A stretch of DNA of 64,000 nt, taken from Deinococcus sp. AJ005 (GTDB lineage: Bacteria > Deinococcota > Deinococci > Deinococcales > Deinococcaceae). The notes under the pieces were generated by a model that saw only the letters and a list, made by a program, of their open reading frames with translations, made no database searches and had not been told where the DNA came from. Positions 1-7,539 of this stretch are shown here, one piece after another (the first letter of the stretch is position 1; the number at the start of each line of letters is the position of its first letter). The stretch spans positions 1-64,000 of the forward strand of contig NZ_CP044987.1 of the NCBI RefSeq assembly GCF_009017495.1. Reading direction: 5' to 3'. A program made the position numbers and the translations under genes.

Positions 1-2991
1 ATGCCCGCACGCGATCTGTCCGGCCTGTACCGTAGCGTTCCCCGACCGGTTCCCAACGAGATCACCCGTGACGCGCTGTTGAGTGTTCTGCAGAAGAGCG
101 AGTGTCCGCTCATCGTCTTGGTCGCGCCGGCGGGGTACGGCAAAACCACACTGCTCGCCCACTACGCCCGTGAGGAACCGCAGCGGGCCGTATGGCTCAG
201 CCTGCGGGAGGACGACGCCGACCCGGCCGTGCTGTGCGCCCACCTGCGAGGGGCCCTCACGGCGCTCCTGCCCTCCCTCGGGCTGGACCGCAGCGCTGCC
301 GCTCTCGTCGCGGGCGCAAGCAGTTCCGTTCATGCCCGCGCTCTGGCAGGTGATCTGTCACTCAGCCCCGTCAACCTCAACATGTTTCTGGACGGTGCCG
401 AACTTCTACAGGAAGCTGCCGAGGACTGGCTGGGCCATCTGCTCGATGGTCTCGGAGAGGGCCACCGGGTGTTCCTCGCATCCTGGAGCGAACCACGACT
501 GCGGTTTGCGCAGCGCGTCGCGGCGGGTACCGCCGAAGTCATCGGCGCCGGTCATCTCGCTTTCACGCGTGACGAGACGGCCCGCTGTCTGGGCCCGCGT
601 GACGATGACAGCGTGCATCGCCGCCTGGACGGTTGGCCGATCGGCGTCAACCTCGCCGCGCTGGGCATCTCCCCCGTGCTCGGTGCCGAGCACATCCTCG
701 ACGAGGCGCTGTCCCGTCTTCCCCTGCCCCTCCGGCGACGGCTGCCCGACGCCAGCGTGCTCGACCTCTGGACAGAAGACACTGCGACGGACCTGGGCGT
801 CGACCTGCCTGCCGGATGGCTGCGCGACGTCCGCCGCGCCGGCCTGCCCCTCATTCCACTGGACGGCGCGTACCGCCCGCACCATCTGCTGCGCGAGCGG
901 CTGGACCGTGACCTCCGGCAGGACCCGGGCGTCTATGCGGCCCTGCACGTCCGCGCGGGCCGCCGCGCAGAGACACGCGACGACAGTTGGCAGGCGCTCG
1001 AACACTACCGACAGGCCAGGGCGGAACGTGATCTGCTGCGGGTCGCCGGAGGCCTGGCCCCACACCATGAACGCCGCGGGGAATACCGTCTGGTGCGTCA
1101 GGTGCTCGAGCCGCTCGGCGCTGCCTTGCCAGTCCCGCTCCGCACGGCGCTAGGTCTAGCGCTGTACGAGACGGGTGATCCGGTGCGGGGCGAGGCGACC
1201 CTGCGTGGCCTCTACGCCCAGGGGGAGCGCGATCCGGGACTGCTGTTCGCGCTGGGCATCCTCTGTGCACGAACGGGCCGGCCGGGCGAGCAACTGGCCC
1301 TCGTCGAAGAAGGCCTGCGCGGCCCACACTCCCCACGGGACGCGGCTCGTCTCACGCGCCTGTGGGCATCCGCGCAGTTGGCCCTTGGCCGGGCCGACGA
1401 TGCCGTGAGCACCGCACGCACCGCACTGAAACAGGCACGTACCCTGGACGATCCGATCGAGATCGGCGCCGTCCTCGACGTCCTGCAAGTGGCCTGCCGG
1501 GAGACCGGTGACCTGGCAGGCGGCGAGGCGGCGCTGCGTTGGGCCCTGTCGCTGTACCAGCAAGTGGGCATGCCTGCCCGCGCGCTGATCGCCAGCAACG
1601 ACCTCGCCATGCTCCTGTGGACGCTGGGCCGCCCGCAGGAAGCCGCGCAGACGGTCGATGAAGCGCTCGCCGTCGCCGAGCAGGAGCACAGCGCCGTGCA
1701 GGCCCTGCTGCTCGAGACCCGTGCCGACCTGGCTTTCGACCAGCGGGACATGGCCGCCGCCGCCAGCGACTACCAGGCCGCCCTGCGCAGTTGCGAGCAT
1801 TACGGCGTGGCCACGCTACAGTCCCGGATCCTCCCCCGGCTCACTGACGCCCTGTTACACGCTGGAGATCCGGCCGCTGCGGTCCAAGCCGTGATGCACG
1901 CCCGCCTCAGCTTCGGGGACACGGAACACGCACGTTCCGCCCTCGTCTTCAGCGACGGCCTGCTGGCCGGCGATCGTGGCGACTGGCCGGCCGCCAGCCT
2001 GGCCTTTTCGGCAGTGACCGTCAGTGGTTTCGGGGCTCCTGAGTCGGTCTACCGGCGCGCCGTCCTGCGCCGCGCCCAGGCCGACCTGCGGGCAGGCACG
2101 TTCAGCGCCGCGCGCGTCCAGAGTACGGAAGAGCAGCTGAGGCATGCCGGTCCACTCGACTTCACGGTGACCGACGAGGCGGCCGTGGCCGAAGTGCGCG
2201 CCGCGCTCTCTCAGTTCGGGCACGCCGTCAGTCCGTGGGCCGACGCCCTTCCCCGGACCTCAGACACGCCTGTTCCGTCAGACCGGCCGTCCCCCGTGAT
2301 GCTCCACCTCAAAACCCTGGGCCCCTTAAACGTCACGGTCGACGGCCAGCGGGTCCACATCCCCCTGAGCCGTTCGGCGGAAGTGCTGGTGTGGCTCGCC
2401 TGGCACGGAGGCACGGCCACCCGCGGCGAGATCATGAACGACCTCTGGGACGGATCCACCGAGCAGCGTCACATCGAGTACTTCAAAGTCGCCGTCCGGC
2501 ACCTCCGGACTGCCCTGACGTCGCACCCGGCGATCACGTTCAATCCGGTCCCGTTCGAAGCTGGCCGGTACCGTCTGGCTGAGCAGCTGCAGGTCCACCT
2601 GGACGCGCGGCTCCCGGCGCAGGCGTTGCGGGAACGCACGTGCGCTGCCCTCCAGGCTGCTCTCGACGCATATGGCGGCCCCTTCTTGAACGACAGCAGC
2701 GTGGAGTGGGCATGCGTCCGGCGCACCGAGCTGCTCGAACAGTCCCTGTCTGCCGGACTGACGTTGGCTGCCACGCTCGAGGACGAAGACAGCGTCGTGG
2801 CCGCCGCCACCTACGAACGGTGCCTGGAACTCGACCCACTCAGCGAGGAAACGCACATCAGGCTGATCCGGCTGTGGTCACGCCTGGATGAACCCGAAGG
2901 TCTCCGCCGCAGCTACACGCGCTACCAGCGCATGGTGCACGACGAGTACGGGCAGACGCCTGACCCTGCCATCCGTGCACTGGCAGAATGA
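1..2991 (+). CDS. STAND ATPase / BTAD-type transcriptional regulator
   Basis: A 996-residue predicted cytoplasmic regulator. The N-terminus carries a P-loop (APAGYGKTT, residues 42-50) of the MalT/LuxR STAND ATPase type. The middle (about 330-720) is Ala/Leu-rich helical repeat sequence of TPR style. From about residue 767 there is an OmpR-like winged helix (SRSAEVLVWLAWHGG) followed by a bacterial transcriptional activator domain (about 870-990, ending in the typical TYERCLELDPLSEETH helices). This domain order is known from large SARP/AfsR-like regulators, where ATP binding and the repeat region sense a signal and the winged helix binds DNA. The gene starts at the first base of the window, so an upstream start cannot be excluded. 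It lies upstream of, and points towards, the injection-system cluster, but a regulatory link is only inferred. Confidence 0.85.
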   Translation: MPARDLSGLYRSVPRPVPNEITRDALLSVLQKSECPLIVLVAPAGYGKTTLLAHYAREEPQRAVWLSLREDDADPAVLCAHLRGALTALLPSLGLDRSAAALVAGASSSVHARALAGDLSLSPVNLNMFLDGAELLQEAAEDWLGHLLDGLGEGHRVFLASWSEPRLRFAQRVAAGTAEVIGAGHLAFTRDETARCLGPRDDDSVHRRLDGWPIGVNLAALGISPVLGAEHILDEALSRLPLPLRRRLPDASVLDLWTEDTATDLGVDLPAGWLRDVRRAGLPLIPLDGAYRPHHLLRERLDRDLRQDPGVYAALHVRAGRRAETRDDSWQALEHYRQARAERDLLRVAGGLAPHHERRGEYRLVRQVLEPLGAALPVPLRTALGLALYETGDPVRGEATLRGLYAQGERDPGLLFALGILCARTGRPGEQLALVEEGLRGPHSPRDAARLTRLWASAQLALGRADDAVSTARTALKQARTLDDPIEIGAVLDVLQVACRETGDLAGGEAALRWALSLYQQVGMPARALIASNDLAMLLWTLGRPQEAAQTVDEALAVAEQEHSAVQALLLETRADLAFDQRDMAAAASDYQAALRSCEHYGVATLQSRILPRLTDALLHAGDPAAAVQAVMHARLSFGDTEHARSALVFSDGLLAGDRGDWPAASLAFSAVTVSGFGAPESVYRRAVLRRAQADLRAGTFSAARVQSTEEQLRHAGPLDFTVTDEAAVAEVRAALSQFGHAVSPWADALPRTSDTPVPSDRPSPVMLHLKTLGPLNVTVDGQRVHIPLSRSAEVLVWLAWHGGTATRGEIMNDLWDGSTEQRHIEYFKVAVRHLRTALTSHPAITFNPVPFEAGRYRLAEQLQVHLDARLPAQALRERTCAALQAALDAYGGPFLNDSSVEWACVRRTELLEQSLSAGLTLAATLEDEDSVVAAATYERCLELDPLSEETHIRLIRLWSRLDEPEGLRRSYTRYQRMVHDEYGQTPDPAIRALAE

Positions 2992-3049
2992 CCGTGAAAG
3001 ACTTCCCCCTCAGCCCAGACTCGCAGTGGACCCCAAAAAGGAGACGAAC

Positions 3050-3361
3050 ATGACCTTCGACGAAGCGCTGGAAATCCTCGTTCAGTTGACCAAAGACCAC
3101 GGGGGCAACGGTGGCGGACCGTACGTACACCTTCTGCCGGAGCGCCGCCCATTCGAACTGCCCATCACGGTGCTGACGGGGATCGAGATCGCGCTGGTTA
3201 CGAGTTCGAAAGCTCCAGTCGCGGAGCGCGTGGACGGTCTCAAAGCAGTCGGGCAGTTCCTGATGAGCACGGCCACTCGCGAAACGCGCGTCCACTACGA
3301 GGAAATACCACTCCTCGTCCTAGTGAAGGCCCTCACGCCCTTGAAGGGACGTATCGACTAG
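3050..3361 (+). CDS. small conserved-looking protein of unknown function
   Basis: A 103-residue protein beginning MTFDEALEIL. The start is chosen because AAAAAGGAG sits 6-9 bases upstream of the ATG; the open frame extends further upstream but overlaps the preceding gene. The protein has no signal peptide, membrane segment or recognisable motif. Its sequence looks like a compact alpha/beta domain. It follows the BTAD regulator by 58 bases on the same strand and could be co-transcribed. I do not recognise the family. Confidence 0.6.
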   Translation: MTFDEALEILVQLTKDHGGNGGGPYVHLLPERRPFELPITVLTGIEIALVTSSKAPVAERVDGLKAVGQFLMSTATRETRVHYEEIPLLVLVKALTPLKGRID

Positions 3362-3616
3362 TGTGCAGCAGGCCGTCCCGCTCCGATCAAAAGCGCCCTA
3401 TTGCCGCCACGGGTCCTGTCTAGGATCAGAATTCCCGCCCCGTTTTCACCACTGCTTCAGTGGACGCAGCGGTCCATGGCGACAACGGATTTAACTGTCG
3501 CGGCAACTGCGTTCCTGTGGCGGGACTTTCTGCACCGGGAAATCCCCGCCCCCGACAGCCTCAGGCTCCTTCCCTGTCGGTGGGGCTCCAGGCAACGAAA
3601 CCACGTACTATTGAGC

Positions 3617-4285
3617 ATGGACACCCTCCGAAAACCGTACTTTCTGGCTGCGACACTCTGCTTGCTGCTGGTCGTGTTGGTCGAGGTGGGTCAGTCCTTC
3701 CGGGGCGACGCCGGACAGGCACGGCCCGGCTTCGGCATCCCCTACCTGGCGCTGATTGACGGGATATTGCTCTACAACATCGCGCTGATGGGTCTGGCAC
3801 TAATTATCCCGGAACGCGTGCAGGGACGGGTGCAGGGCCTCGTGACGCTGATCCTGTCCACCGCACTGCTGCTGGGGACCCTTGTTCTGGGGCTTGTTGC
3901 CTTCGCCACGCTGAGCCTCATGCTGGCCATGGTGTTGTCTTTTTTCGGGTGGCCCATCTATCTCGTCGCCTTCGGGGGGTTCGACAGACACGGGGCCGCG
4001 ATCACCCTCGCCCTGCTGATGACCTTCAAGCTGGCATTCACGGTTCTGCTGGTGATGGCCCATCAACGCTTCTTGCAAAACCGGAGCCTGGTGATGTTGA
4101 TCCTGACCTCCTTCATCTGTGGGTTGGTCCTGGTCTGGCTGCACGCCCTGGTCCCCGGAGTACTGGTCAGCGTGACCGATGCCATCGGGGCCATCGTCAT
4201 TGCCGTTCTGGCGTTCATCTGGGGGCTCCTGCTGCTGATCGGCGGTGCCGTCTCCACCGTGAAAAGCATCCGGTTGCACGTCTGA
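3617..4285 (+). CDS. multi-pass inner membrane protein, unknown
   Basis: A 222-residue very hydrophobic protein with about six predicted membrane helices and almost no soluble loops apart from a short segment around residues 27-40 and a basic C-terminus (KSIRLHV). The ATG at 3617 begins MDTLRKPYF directly before the first membrane helix. The same frame is open from 3401, but that leader has poor protein character. There is no strong ribosome-binding site. It lies between the regulator pair and the minus-strand PASTA genes. Function unknown. Confidence 0.55.
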   Translation: MDTLRKPYFLAATLCLLLVVLVEVGQSFRGDAGQARPGFGIPYLALIDGILLYNIALMGLALIIPERVQGRVQGLVTLILSTALLLGTLVLGLVAFATLSLMLAMVLSFFGWPIYLVAFGGFDRHGAAITLALLMTFKLAFTVLLVMAHQRFLQNRSLVMLILTSFICGLVLVWLHALVPGVLVSVTDAIGAIVIAVLAFIWGLLLLIGGAVSTVKSIRLHV

Positions 4286-4394
4286 CCCAGCGCCCACGGC
4301 CCGTTGCCAGCGAGCCCTCCCTGAGCGCATGAACGAGGCGAGCACCTGGGGCAAAACGGTTCACTGGCCGGACACGACGTCAGTGTTTTTGCGT

Positions 4395-4898
4395 CTACGG
4401 CGATAGCAACGCGATCAGACAGTTGGCCTGCAGACAGGTCACGAGGACCTGCCCACCGTCTCTGAACACGTCCACCAGCACCTCGAGGCGTCCATTGTCG
4501 TTCTTGGCGGGCATCGCCTGTCCCCGCTGCACGGTGCCGTCCAGAGCCGTGAAGACGACCTGGGCCTGAAAAACCTGTGAACTCTGCAGCCGCAGCTCAC
4601 GGGTCACGGCGCTACGCCCGGCGAGAGGTTTGAACAGGACCGAGCAGCTTTGCCCCTGACCCATCTGGAGGCGCTGACGATCGCGGTCGTCGCAGGCCCC
4701 CAGCACGAGTTGGATGTCCATGGCCGTGACCGGGCGGCGGCGTACCAGCACGGTGCCCAGTTGCCCGGTCCAGGCGGCATTGCCGGGTGGCTGCTCCGGA
4801 TTTGGGGGGCGGCTCACCCCGATCAGACTCTGTCCCACCGCCACGTAGGCCGCCAGGACCAGCAGCACCAGAACGACGAAGAACACCCGTGGGGTCAT
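4395..4898 (-). CDS. membrane-anchored protein downstream of the PASTA gene
   Basis: A 167-residue protein with one N-terminal membrane helix (VFFVVLVLLVLAAYVAVG, residues about 5-22) and a soluble, probably extracytoplasmic beta-rich remainder containing two C-terminal cysteines (TCLQANC). Its start overlaps the stop of the upstream PASTA gene by four bases (ATGA), so the two are translationally coupled. The pair follows the injection-system genes on the same strand, so a role in anchoring or sensing at the envelope is possible but not shown. I do not recognise the family. Confidence 0.6.
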   Translation of the reverse strand: MTPRVFFVVLVLLVLAAYVAVGQSLIGVSRPPNPEQPPGNAAWTGQLGTVLVRRRPVTAMDIQLVLGACDDRDRQRLQMGQGQSCSVLFKPLAGRSAVTRELRLQSSQVFQAQVVFTALDGTVQRGQAMPAKNDNGRLEVLVDVFRDGGQVLVTCLQANCLIALLSP

Positions 4899-5854
4899 GG
4901 TTGCCTGATCATTTCCTTCAGGGTTGTCCCACTGCGCTGGAGATCGAGATAAGGCCTCACGATAGGGTCCTTAAGACAAAAGATGAGTACCGTAGACTGG
5001 CATTGTCCTCTCGATATCGCCAGTGTCACCGTGTCGTTTCTCGTGACTTCCTGACCCTGAGGAGGAGTGGTCGACAGGACTGTCCCCACGGGCTCGTTGT
5101 TCGTGCTCCATCTCTTGCTGAGCAGGATGTTTTCCGGTTTCAGTCCCCATTGAACCAGTTCCTTCAGCACGTCTGTCCCGTCCTTGCCGACAAAATTCAT
5201 CGGATGCCGGGACGGCCCGTTGGACAGCACCAGGGTCACGGCGCTGCCCTTCTTGAGCTTGCTGCCCTCACCGGGCTCACTGCGGATCACGACGCTCTGG
5301 GGCACCGCCTCGTCGTTCTCCGTCTTGAGCGGATCGGCCACCGTCAGCCCAGCGCCGGTAATGACTGCCCTGGCCTTTTCCAGGCTCAGGCCCGCCACGT
5401 TTTGGACGGTGGCGTCACGGCCCAGCAGTAGAAACGCCCCCACGCCCCCGAGCAGCACCACGGCCGCAACGGCCAGCACCCACCACGGGAACTTGCCCCT
5501 GGGGACTGGGGGAGCAACTTGCAGAGTCACGCTCTGACCTTGGACCACGTCGTCTGGGAGGCTGACGTCCTGCATATCCAGCCGCAGGATGTGCTGACCT
5601 TCAGACGCCGTAGGCGGCAACGTGAATTTGACAGTGTATTGCTGTGTCCCAGCGATCGGGAAAACCCGTTCGGCCTCGCCCTGTACGGCGGCCCAGCTCG
5701 CGCGGTCGGTGGCTCTGGGTTGCCATTCGAGGAGCGCGCGGCCCTGCATGGGGCGGCCACTGACGTTGGTGACCACGAAGGTCGCTTCGCCGTGACGGTC
5801 TGAGCCGAGCGTGACGGTGTTGGTCGCAGTGGTGACGGTGAATGCAGCGGGCAT
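4895..5854 (-). CDS. PASTA-domain membrane protein
   Basis: A 319-residue protein. Residues 1-115 form a soluble beta-sandwich-like domain (TVTLGSDRHGEATFVVTNVS), residues about 119-143 a membrane helix (WWVLAVAAVVLLGGVGAFLLLG), and residues about 145-285 two PASTA repeats (NVAGLSLEKARAVITGAGL; the second ends near TTPPQGQEVTRNDTVTL). PASTA repeats are known from peptidoglycan-sensing kinases, but here there is no kinase domain. The start MPAAFTV is fixed by AAGGAGG close upstream. The N-terminal domain would be cytoplasmic and the PASTA part outside. It follows the injection-system operon after a hairpin, so it may have its own promoter. Confidence 0.75.
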   Translation of the reverse strand: MPAAFTVTTATNTVTLGSDRHGEATFVVTNVSGRPMQGRALLEWQPRATDRASWAAVQGEAERVFPIAGTQQYTVKFTLPPTASEGQHILRLDMQDVSLPDDVVQGQSVTLQVAPPVPRGKFPWWVLAVAAVVLLGGVGAFLLLGRDATVQNVAGLSLEKARAVITGAGLTVADPLKTENDEAVPQSVVIRSEPGEGSKLKKGSAVTLVLSNGPSRHPMNFVGKDGTDVLKELVQWGLKPENILLSKRWSTNNEPVGTVLSTTPPQGQEVTRNDTVTLAISRGQCQSTVLIFCLKDPIVRPYLDLQRSGTTLKEMIRQP

Positions 5855-6057
5855 AGGGCCTCCTTGAAAAAATCCTTCCTCAGCGAAACTTTGGGCAAAC
5901 GTCTGGCAGTGCGTCGGCCGGATCTGTGACGCCGGACCGTGAGCCGGGCGCGACGAAACCACCGGCCTGGACTGGTTTTGACCTTTGCGGTTTTCGGCCG
6001 GCTGTCTCTTCGCTCAGTCCTGTTGGTCGGATAGGACCCGACGGCGCTGCGACACCA

Positions 6058-6083
6058 CGGCGGCCGTCCGCAGACGGCCGCCG
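6058..6083 (-). terminator. GC-rich hairpin after the injection-system operon
   Basis: An 11-bp perfect stem (CGGCGGCCGTC and its complement) with the 4-base loop CGCA lies immediately after the stop of the membrane-protease-like gene at 6089. There is no strong T-tract. Its position at the end of a run of overlapping genes supports a transcription terminator. Confidence 0.55.
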
Positions 6084-6088
6084 CCCGT

Positions 6089-7006
6089 TCATGTCCAGCC
6101 CCAGGGCAGGACGACGCGCCACACCAGCAGGCCGAACGCTGCAGCCAGCAGCACGGCGAGCGTCACGGTCCAGGCCGTGCCGAGGGCGACGCGGGGACTG
6201 TGGCTCCCACCCACGGCGTAGCCCATCGCCTCCCAGGGGTTGCCGTCGTAGCAGTACCCCTCGATGCCGTCGGCCACGCCCCCATTCTTGCTGCGGGACC
6301 CGGCCACCAGACCCGGAATGAACAGCAGCGCCATCCACGCGGCGTAGGACAGCACGAAGAACGGTCCCACCACGAGATTCTGGAGGACGTGGACGAATTC
6401 GTGTCCAAAGAGGCCGGGGCTGGTGTTGCTCATCACGGAACCCTGTGTGAAGGCGTAGTCGCTCTTGATGCGGAAACCCGAGGAATACCGGTGCGCTTCC
6501 CGGCGCGTCTCGTCGCTGTGTCCGCCCCACGCAAAATTGATCAGGTGAAGCAGCAGGCCGTTGGTATTGCCGCCCAGGCCCCAGGTCACGTTCAGCGGAA
6601 AGGTAAGGAAGCCGAGAAGCCCATGGATGCCCCACAGGCCGTTCATGAAGCCCACGCCTGCGCCGACTGCCGTGACGATGTTCAAAAGTCGGTCTGGACT
6701 GGTCAGCCATTGGGAGCCGAACAGTGTGGGCAGCGTATCGAGCAGGCCCGGCCACAGCAGGAACGCCCAGCCGAGGACGAAACCGGCCCGCTCGGGGTGG
6801 ACGGCCAGACTGAGCAGCCACGCGATGAACACCCGGGCCAGAAAGGCCCCCAGAACGAGCAGCAAGGCGGCTTCGGTGCCGCGCAGCAGCGCCCAGCCCG
6901 CCTGCCGTTTGGCCAGTCCCACCACGACACCCACGATGAACGCTGCGGCAGCGGCGATGAGCACGGGGACGAGAGGGGCGAGGAGCAGGGTCCACGTCAG
7001 GGTCAC
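6089..7006 (-). CDS. injection-system-linked membrane protein with HExxH motif
   Basis: A 305-residue membrane protein. N-terminal hydrophobic helices (about residues 1-110) are followed by a soluble part with GHEFVHVLQN, a zinc-metallopeptidase-type HExxH motif, then at least three more membrane helices and a short tail. The motif and its surroundings (H-E-F-V-H-V-L-Q) recall the DUF4157 domain often found in eCIS loci, but here it sits inside a polytopic protein. The GTG start is chosen because CGGAGGTG lies about 4-5 bases upstream and because it overlaps the stop of the tail-protein-I gene (GTGA). It may be an envelope-acting toxin or processing protease; that is inference. Confidence 0.65.
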   Translation of the reverse strand: MTLTWTLLLAPLVPVLIAAAAAFIVGVVVGLAKRQAGWALLRGTEAALLLVLGAFLARVFIAWLLSLAVHPERAGFVLGWAFLLWPGLLDTLPTLFGSQWLTSPDRLLNIVTAVGAGVGFMNGLWGIHGLLGFLTFPLNVTWGLGGNTNGLLLHLINFAWGGHSDETRREAHRYSSGFRIKSDYAFTQGSVMSNTSPGLFGHEFVHVLQNLVVGPFFVLSYAAWMALLFIPGLVAGSRSKNGGVADGIEGYCYDGNPWEAMGYAVGGSHSPRVALGTAWTVTLAVLLAAAFGLLVWRVVLPWGWT

Positions 7007-7539
7007 GGCGCACCTCCGGGGGCGTTCCACACGATTTCGTGGGTCAAGGCCACGGGTTTTTCCATTTCGCAGAGTTGCAAGACCAGTTCACTCACGGATG
7101 CTGACGCCGCCGGCGCGAGCACGAGCAGGTGAAACGCCCGGTGCTGACCGCCGGCGGTGACGTTTTCCCGGACCCCGAAGCCCTCGACACCCGTGGCCGT
7201 CTCGAGCATCTGCGCCAGGCCCTGAGCCGTGCCCCGTAGGCGGTTCAGCGGCATGGTGCGGGCGATCAGGCGTCTCAACTGACCCAGACCCGCAGCGTAT
7301 TGCTGCTCCAGCGGACCGGGACGCAGCAGCCCGTCCAGATCCAGCCAGGAGGCCAGGAAGGGAACGAAGGCGTCCGGCGTGCGGTGGGGATCGAACACCG
7401 CGTCTACCTGGGCCAGCGCGGTCTCCAGCGGCGTGATCAGGTCGGCCATCACGTCCAGCGCCGCGCCGAGCGGCTGGTCCGCCTGCGCCGCGCGCTGAAG
7501 CACTTCCGGCAGCAGCCGCTCAAGTTCGGCGCGTTTCAT
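7003..7539 (-). CDS. phage tail protein I-like baseplate protein
   Basis: A 178-residue protein of the phage tail protein I / TIGR02242 type, recognised by the pattern DVMADLITPLETALAQVDAV followed by PDAFVPFLASWLDLD and a RRLIARTMPLNRLRGTA segment. In contractile systems this protein belongs to the baseplate wedge and follows the gpJ-like protein, as here. It overlaps the 3' end of the gpJ gene; a GTG six bases upstream (7545) is an alternative start. Confidence 0.75.
   Translation of the reverse strand: MKRAELERLLPEVLQRAAQADQPLGAALDVMADLITPLETALAQVDAVFDPHRTPDAFVPFLASWLDLDGLLRPGPLEQQYAAGLGQLRRLIARTMPLNRLRGTAQGLAQMLETATGVEGFGVRENVTAGGQHRAFHLLVLAPAASASVSELVLQLCEMEKPVALTHEIVWNAPGGAP

Noticed and set aside
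5880..7013. 377-codon minus-strand frame over the HExxH membrane protein
   Set aside because: Arg/Pro/Gly-rich shadow frame; the overlapping frame has membrane helices, a motif and a ribosome-binding site.
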